Below are positions 57,387 to 64,000 of a DNA stretch of 64,000 nt, piece after piece; the first letter of the stretch is position 1; the number at the start of each line of letters is the position of its first letter. The notes beneath the pieces are model-generated. The model was not told the DNA's origin and ran no database searches. It saw nothing but the letters and a program-made list of their open reading frames with translations. Both the position numbers and the translations under genes were made by a program. Source of the DNA: Lepturacanthus savala (Eukaryota > Chordata > Actinopteri > Scombriformes > Trichiuridae); NCBI GenBank assembly GCA_030544235.1, contig CM060478.1, forward strand, positions 26,683,727 through 26,747,726, in the 5' to 3' direction.

Positions 57387-58920
57387 CCCCTCTAATCGTA
57401 ATCTCATTCAGAGTGGGGCGAGTGCTGCGTTCTTTCCGATTCAATTTCCTGTTGAGATTCATGTCATTATTAAATCATGAACCTCCATGTTTACAGACCC
57501 ACGTGCCAGTATTTCATCAAGTATGAAATATGAGCAATATAATTTGTCAAAGAAAAGGAAGCTGATTCTGAACTCATTGCAATGTTGTTTTAATTAGTAG
57601 TGTTATCAACACAAATACAAATCCAGACCAAAAAATAATGAATACACCTACATTTAAAGTGGAAGGGTATGCAAGGTCCCTTACAGTAGGTAATGATGCG
57701 TTTGTTCTCTGTGCTAACCTTGTCCTTAAATTGATATATGAACAACTCACGGTTTAATGTTTCACTCTATGGCTGACTTTTGTGTATGATATGAGGAATG
57801 CCATGATAGACAGATACAGTACATGTATGATGTGTTGGAGGCATGTTTTATTGGGCTCTGGAGCTTTAAGTCGTCAGAAAAATGACACAATAGCAACAGT
57901 AATGATTGAGCACCTGGATGTCGTATTCTTTGCTGACCAGAATGATAAGTAACTTTGACCCTGTATTAAAATATATGGAGTAAGTATGCCACTTAAAGCA
58001 TTTATAACAAACCTTTGTACACCATTAACTCTCTATTGCATAGTATTTCTATATGGCAACAATTACTTCATCTTCATTTTTTAAAAAGTTGTTATATAAA
58101 ATTGCTGTTTTTACAGTTAGGCATTAAAATGGAGCTTTTATTTATATAAAAGACATACAATTTAAGGTCACATGACCAGGATATCATGTTTGCCTCTACC
58201 TTTTGTTCATGAACATTTGACATGTGAGAATCATTGTCTCACAACCAAAGGAAATCTTTTATTCAGAATTTTGGGAAAATGTTCACCAAGTATAAAAATG
58301 AACATGCATTCAATTTAATTTTGATGGTTGTTTTTTTTTCTAATATGCTGAAATAGATTTGTTACCATATGGCAACAATATGCAAACATAATAATTTTTC
58401 TAGTGCATACAACCTAATGGAGTGCCATGTCATGAACCTATCCTGAGACTAGGCTTACAACTTGTTATTATTTAGGCCATTTTAAGTAATAAAAACATAA
58501 AAACAAAATATTGTTTTGTTTTACCAAGTAATATTTGATGCAATAAAGGGTTAAATGTTATAACGACCTAATGCTATCACAGTGCTACTAAGAGTAACTG
58601 CTCTGCTTTATGCGTTAAACCTCTACAGTACACACCCTGATTCCAAATGGTAAAAAAAAAAAGAATGTTTGCCATGTTTATTTCATCTTAAAATTGACCA
58701 AGTAAACATAATTGAGAGACATTTTCATTTTTTATTTTATTTATTTGTTTTTTTTATTCGTTGCCATAGGGTAACAACATACCAGAATGAAAAATAATGA
58801 AAACAATACGAACATAATTTAAATTATAAAATTGTCAAATATAATAAATGCAATGTGGGAAGGGCTTACTGAAAGAGAAATTTGCAGGTTATATGTTTGA
58901 ATCTATTTACAATTCAGTCA

Positions 58921-59273
58921 GTCATTTTCTATAAATGCTTATTCCTCGGTCGCAGGGGTCTGCTGGAGCCTATCCCAGCGTGTTACGGCGAGAGTCAGGC
59001 ATACACCCCAGATGGTCGCCAGCCAATTGTGGGGCACACACACCATTCACTCACACATTCACACCTAGAGGCAATTTAGAGTCTCCAATTAACCTGAGCA
59101 TGTTTTTGGACTGTGGGAGGAAGCCGGAGTACCTGGTGAAAACCCACGCAGACACGGGGAGAACATGCAAACTCCACACAGAAAGGTCCCAGACCCAGGA
59201 CCAAGGAGGTCTTGAACCTGCGACCTTCTTGCTGTGAGGCAACAGCGCTAACCCCTTCGCCACCGTGTCGCCC
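58921..59273 (-). mobile_element. tRNA-derived SINE, near full length
   Basis: Reverse-strand copy of the 17671 family. It contains GAAGCCGGAGTACCTGGTGA and ends with CCACCGTGTCGCCC. Confidence 0.85.
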
Positions 59274-59320
59274 TACTATTTACAATTCATGTATCAAGAA
59301 AATGATCATATCAAAAGTTA

Positions 59321-59518
59321 ATGTTGTGGTGGACACTAGGGGGCATTGTCTCACACCAGACAGGGACAATGGGAGGAAGTGACGTCACGGGATTAAGGGC
59401 TGTGTTAGAGGAAGCGGGAGATTTAAAAGCACTGTTGTGGTTGTTGTTTTTTGGCACTCTTGGAATAAAGCACTGAACTCACACTACCATGCCTCATTTA
59501 TACTGACCTCCACAATGT
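59321..59518 (+). mobile_element. solo LTR (190 bp) with ATGT target duplication
   Basis: The element TGTGGTGGACACTAGGGGGC..CTGACCTCCACA (59325-59514) has inverted ends TGTGG/CCACA. ATGT flanks both sides (59321-59324 and 59515-59518). Inside are a TATA-like ATTTAAAAG (about 59420) and AATAAA at 59464, in the right order for a promoter and poly(A) site. It is probably from a Ty3/gypsy-type element. No internal sequence remains. Confidence 0.75.
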
Positions 59519-60056
59519 AGGGTATTATTTGTTATATGTTATATGAGACATTAGAAGCAGAATGCAAATTGAACAGTTAGCATTTTGAACATTGCCCATA
59601 ACATGTGTCACAAAAGGGAATTGCTCTGGGCAGTCTGACAGCAGGGTTCTGTTTTTTTTTTTCTTTTAATCTTCAAGATCATCAGCAGTTGTCTGTTTAT
59701 TCCTTAATTTTAGGTAGGGTGACATCAGATAAATTGGGCTGCTTTTTGATAAATCGCTTGGGACAATAACACAATATAAAACTTTTCAGCCTTTTCTATG
59801 TATAGTTATGATTAATGATGACTGTTTCAGAATGAATCTTCATCTGATGTGCCATTTATTTTTGCATGAATGGTTTCTGGTAAAATGAGCCCATCTCATC
59901 AGGTAAATGGGTCAGTCAAATGACAAAGTGAAATTTGAAATTCACAATTAATTTATCATCAGTTTTAATGTAAAAACACAATTCCTTAGAGCCACATAAC
60001 TTCTAAAATGCATTAAACAAACTCATATTGCTGCTATTAAAACAAGAACAGATCAG

Positions 60057-60160
<104 letters not shown>

Positions 60161-60390
60161 ACACATAACACACCTATGTATACAAATAGTGACTACTTTG
60201 AGTTAAATTAATTTCACATGACAATCAACATACTGTCCATGTTTTAGTTGAACCAAATGACATACATGTGTTTAGGAGTGACAGAGAGTTTTCCAAAAAG
60301 ATATTTAACGTATCAAACTAACAGCATGTTTTCTGATGGATGTCATCAAGACAGATATCATGCATAGTTTTTATGTGCATGTTTGTTGTT

Positions 60391-61684
60391 TTAACCCTTT
60401 GATGCATAACATGGGTCAAAAATGACCCGGCTGAGTTTAAATTTTCTATATCTTTTCAATAAATTATTTTCATCAGTCAGGACTCAAGGAATTCCTCAAT
60501 TAACTTGTTTTTGACAATCCTACATCCTTAGGTTAATTTATCTTTTTTTACTTTTTGAATAAAACACATTTTTGTATCACTACCCCTCTAATGCATAACA
60601 TGGGTCGAAAATGACCCGTATCCATTTTCAATGTTAATTCATGTATGGCTGAGTGTTTCTATGATATATTTTTGAAATTAATTACTTTTATCATTTACTA
60701 TTCCAAGTATGCAGTAAAGATCTTGTTTTAGTTGAGCACAAATAATATCTTTTATCTTTCCTTTCTAACGTTATGAGGAAGCACAGATTTTGTATTTTCT
60801 ACATCAAGTTTACATACTTGGGTCAGAAACGACCCACATGCAGTGGGTCTCATAGGTCGCAATATCACAATAGACAACTTCTTCACCAGTGTCCCTCTTG
60901 CTGAGAAGCTCCTTGAGAAGAACCTGACCATTGTTGGGACTCTGCGGCAGAATAAACCGGACATACCACCTATCATGAAGCCATCCAAATCACAGGAGAT
61001 TCATAGCTCCGAATTTGGATTCAATGGCAAAATTACCATGGTGAGCTATGTGCTGTGGTTCTCCCCGAGGTTTCTTCTTTCCTACTGGGTTTTGGAGTTT
61101 TTCCTTGCCGAGAAGGAGGGTCTAAGGACGGGGGATGTCTGAGACTGAATTCAGATCTGGACTGAATTTTGTGAAGCACTTGGAGACAACTGTGTTGTAA
61201 TATTGGGCTATATAAATAAAAGTGAATTGAATCGAAGTAAACAATGCACGTCAGCTTTTCATCAAGGAGCTGAGCAAAGAGCTTGTCATGCCAAATATGA
61301 AGAGGTGCATGGAGAGCACACTCGCACTCCAAAAGCATGTCATCGAGGCGATGGGATTAAAAAGACTAAACACAGCCACCACCCAGCAGTGAGAGGACAC
61401 CAGGCAGAAGGTCCAAAACAAGAGAAAAAGGGGCGCAATCTTACTATATACTATATTATTTCATGAAATATGAAAATAAAAATAGAAATAATGACCAGTG
61501 GTGATCAAAAACAAGATATTTAAAGAATATTTGGAATATTCAATCAAAAAATAAACTGATTTCAAAAGATAGAACAAAGAGAAACTCAGCCAGCATGAAA
61601 TACCATTGGAAATGAATGCGGGTCATTTTTGACCCATGTTATGCATTAGAGGGGGTGTGCATATGTTATGCATCAAAGGGTTAA
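60391..61684 (+). mobile_element. piggyBac-type transposon relic with TTAA duplication
   Basis: TTAA at 60391-60394 and 61681-61684 flank inverted ends CCCTTTGATGCATAAC (exact, 16 bp). Subterminal palindromic words GGGTCAAAAATGACCC occur at 60413, again in variant form at 60603 and 60821, and inverted at 61619. Transposase pieces on the + strand (60841-61030) read NITIDNFFTSVPLAEKLL and NLTIVGTLRQNKPDIPP. The C-terminal part reads FIKELSKELV at about 61256. Most of the transposase is deleted, and the repeat at 61032-61240 is inserted within it. Confidence 0.88.
61032..61240 (-). repeat. dispersed repeat inserted in the piggyBac relic
   Basis: Reverse complement of the repeat at 14850-15040 (GTGGTTCTCCCCGAGGTTTC..TAAAAGTGAATTGAAT). 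It interrupts the piggyBac reading frame, so it arrived later. Confidence 0.8.
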
Positions 61685-61890
61685 TAGATTCATCATCCTT
61701 ATAATAGTTTAGTTAGATTTATCATACCAGGCTACTTACCATGAACATTTCTGGTTCAGTCTAGATTTGAAGTATTGTCTCACCACCATAGAAACCATAA
61801 ACTAATCAAATCACCATAGAAACCACAAACTAATCAAATCACCTGTTTCTTGTCAAGCACAGTTATAGTTTGAAATTCTTTGTAGTCATT

Positions 61891-62174
61891 GGGGGTGATA
61901 CAGTGGAGCAGTGGAGTTTCATGAGTTTCATGTTCTCCCTGTGTCTGTGTGGGTTTTCTCCAGGTTCTCCAGCTTCCTCCCACAGTCCAAACACATGCTG
62001 AGGTTAACTGGACTCTAAATCACCATAGGTGTGAGTGTGTGAGTGAATGATGTGTGTGCTCCATGATAGACTGGTGACCATCTGGGGTGTATCCCTGCCT
62101 CTCACCTGTAATGTGCTGGGATTGGCTCCAGCAGACCATGTGACCCCAATGAGGAACAAGTGGGTATTTAGAAT
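61891..62174 (+). repeat. tRNA-derived SINE, internally deleted
   Basis: The head GGGGGTGATACAGTGGAGCA is followed directly by the body (CATGTTCTCCCTGTGTCTGT), so the B-box region is lost. The rest matches the family through GGGGTGTATCCCTGCCTCTC to AATGAGGAACAAGTGGGTAT. Confidence 0.75.
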
Positions 62175-62179
62175 GACTG

Positions 62180-64000
62180 ACTGGCTGACTGTAGTTATTG
62201 GCTCTAATATCCAGAGGGCCTGGGACCCCAAGCCTTAAATAGCCCATTTTACCTTTAATCACCATATTTGACATATTTATACTTTTCGTATAATATTGAT
62301 TTAACTTCATATTAATATAATCATGACCCTTCTTTGATACATGGAAACTGTGGAAGACTGAAGGGATGCGTCCCAGCACCAGGGATTCAGTTCACAAAGT
62401 GCAAGCTGTAAAGCACAAGTAATTAATTTTCCCCAAATATAAATCCAGCATTTTCCAATACGAGTCAACAGGGCATTGCTGAATATAAATACAATGTTTT
62501 CTTCCTCCACAGCCACTTCTTCTGTGACAAAGCTGGAGTTTTTAATATCAGACTTTTGTTTGCATGTGTAATGCCATCTAAACTCATTGTGGACCTTCGG
62601 ATTAATTTCTGAGGCTAAAATTAGGCTTGAATTATAACAGCAGAGGGGTGCAAAGAGATAAAGATGGAGGGAAACAGAGCAAATGCAAATAAATAGAGAG
62701 AAAGAGACAGGCCAGGGGACAGAGAGATGGGTATTATCAGAGTATTACTGTACCTCAAAGGCTTACAGGCTCACAGTCAGCTCTACGTCAAAAAGAAAAG
62801 GTCACATTATACAACTTATGGTTGTATAATGTCAGGATATCATTTGCCACTTCATAGTTAGAAAGCTAATATCTTATGTTGATGGACAAATAAGATATGT
62901 TTTCTATATTTTATGGTTTGTGAGACTGTGAAAAGGGCAGTTTGCTAATGAAAGTGAATCAACATTTTAAATCAGCTCTTGTTGGATCATTCTTGAGGCA
63001 GATGAACTTGTAGATGGAAAATGAGTATTCAGGATGAAAGCCAGTTAGCATATTTACTATGGGCTTCAATTCTGGCCAGCTGCTCTCCTAGAATTAGCCT
63101 AATCAACCAGGCATGTGTTGCTGTATTGAACTGACAGAACAATTCTGTTTTAGCAGAGGAGAAGGATAAAGGACAGAGATACAAATGGAGAAATGAAGAG
63201 TTGTTATTTTAACCTTTGATAATTCAATTTGAAGATTAAATGACAGCATTTTAGACCTGAAAAGTAATATGAGGTGCAGAAGCTAAATGAAAAAAATGTC
63301 ATTAGGATCAAACACATTAATGGTATTAATTGGACCTGAAGTCAGGGACATTTCTTATGTACAGTGTCATGTCAAGTGCTACACAACCCATGATGTACGA
63401 TTTATGCAGTGAGCAAAGATTGATTAGATAAATCAATGTATGAGTGCACACTCCTAATAAGGTACTAGTGGAATTGAATTCTGTGCCTATGGCATTAATC
63501 ATGTGTATTAAAACATGAATTAAACATTGATCATGTTTAGAATTATTCTAACATGGAATCAGCTTCTTCCCAGGATACTGTTCACCAAAGTTAATTATGA
63601 TTCCTTCAAACGTAAAGAAAAAGGTCACAATGCTCCTATTAGCTCCATGTCATATGTATGGCTTTAATTGTAGGTGAATTAATAATCCACTGAATGTAAA
63701 GAAGAAGTAAATGTTTGGAAGCTGACATGTTAGTTAAAAGCAGATACACCCATAATATAATACCCACATGTTTTACTGTCAAATCAGTGACTTAAAGGTA
63801 CAGTTATCTGGTTGAGAAAAACAAAGAAAAGTTTGCTTCACAGTTCTTTGTCCTCTATGTGCACAAGAATCCACGCAAAGGACAAAAGAAGATATATTAC
63901 CCACTCAAAGTGGCCACAAACTCTGGCTGTGTTTCTGTTTCACTTAGTATATGAAACTTAAAAAAAATCTAAAATAAAAAAAAAACAAAGAGGTAAGAAG
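62180..64000. other. non-coding stretch
   Basis: No gene recognised. A perfect hairpin ACATTATACAAC-TTATG-GTTGTATAATGT lies at 62804-62832. Confidence 0.5.

Larger units (their letters stand above)
54200..58918. other. non-coding stretch with simple repeats and small palindromes
   Basis: No gene recognised. It contains (TA)n at 55564-55605, CA-rich tracts at 57130-57190 and 57338-57384, and perfect hairpins at 56611-56638 (12-bp stem) and 56705-56731 (10-bp stem). Confidence 0.5.

Overview
The window is eukaryotic and looks like teleost fish DNA. It is AT-rich and non-coding, with many long (CA)n/(TG)n and (TA)n microsatellites, seven copies of one tRNA-derived SINE, several LINE fragments, and relics of Tc1, pogo, piggyBac, Harbinger and hAT DNA transposons. 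I recognise no conserved host gene and no tRNA or rRNA gene. The species cannot be named from the sequence.

The dominant feature is one apparently intact endogenous retrovirus on the + strand (35603-53393, 17.79 kb), flanked by a 4-bp target duplication CTTG. The two 2,262-bp LTRs sit at a constant offset of 15,529 bp, and I found no difference in the stretches I compared, so the insertion is very young. Four features point to the foamy virus (Spumavirus) side of the retroviruses: a primer-binding site for tRNA-Lys1,2, the 4-bp target duplication, reverse transcriptase motifs (DLANGFW, YCWTRLPQG, LQSILGL), and a Gag without zinc knuckles. Several features do not fit known exogenous foamy viruses. 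Gag is very large (1196 aa). pol follows gag in the same frame behind a single UGA in the known leaky context UGA-CUA. Two extra genes lie between pol and env. A multi-membrane-span protein is encoded after env. The last accessory gene runs through the polypurine tract deep into the 3' LTR and carries an RGG/RGH-type box.

Provirus order: 5' LTR, PBS, leader with a 30-bp triplication and a splice donor, gag, leaky UGA, pol (protease, RT, RNase H, integrase), ORF1 (paired cysteines), ORF2 (Arg-rich N-terminus), env, ORF3 (multi-pass membrane protein), ORF4 (Cys cluster exon plus RGG box), PPT, 3' LTR. Likely logic: unspliced RNA makes Gag and, by readthrough, Gag-Pol. RNAs spliced from the leader donor would supply ORF1/ORF2, Env, ORF3 and ORF4, some of which probably regulate transcription or RNA handling. 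That last point is inference from composition and position only.

Outside the provirus: 1-35598 holds LINE pieces (2290-2690, 5867-7022, 11880-12580, 16200-16440, 32940-33175), a 21-bp minisatellite that grew out of a LINE tail (2690-3046), a Harbinger MITE with TTA duplication (10609-11249), a 991-bp inverted-terminal element carrying a 27-bp minisatellite (22130-23120), SINEs and microsatellites. 53394-64000 holds a hAT MITE close to the provirus (53684-54187), a 190-bp solo LTR with ATGT duplication (59325-59514), and a piggyBac element with TTAA duplication into which another repeat has inserted (60395-61680).
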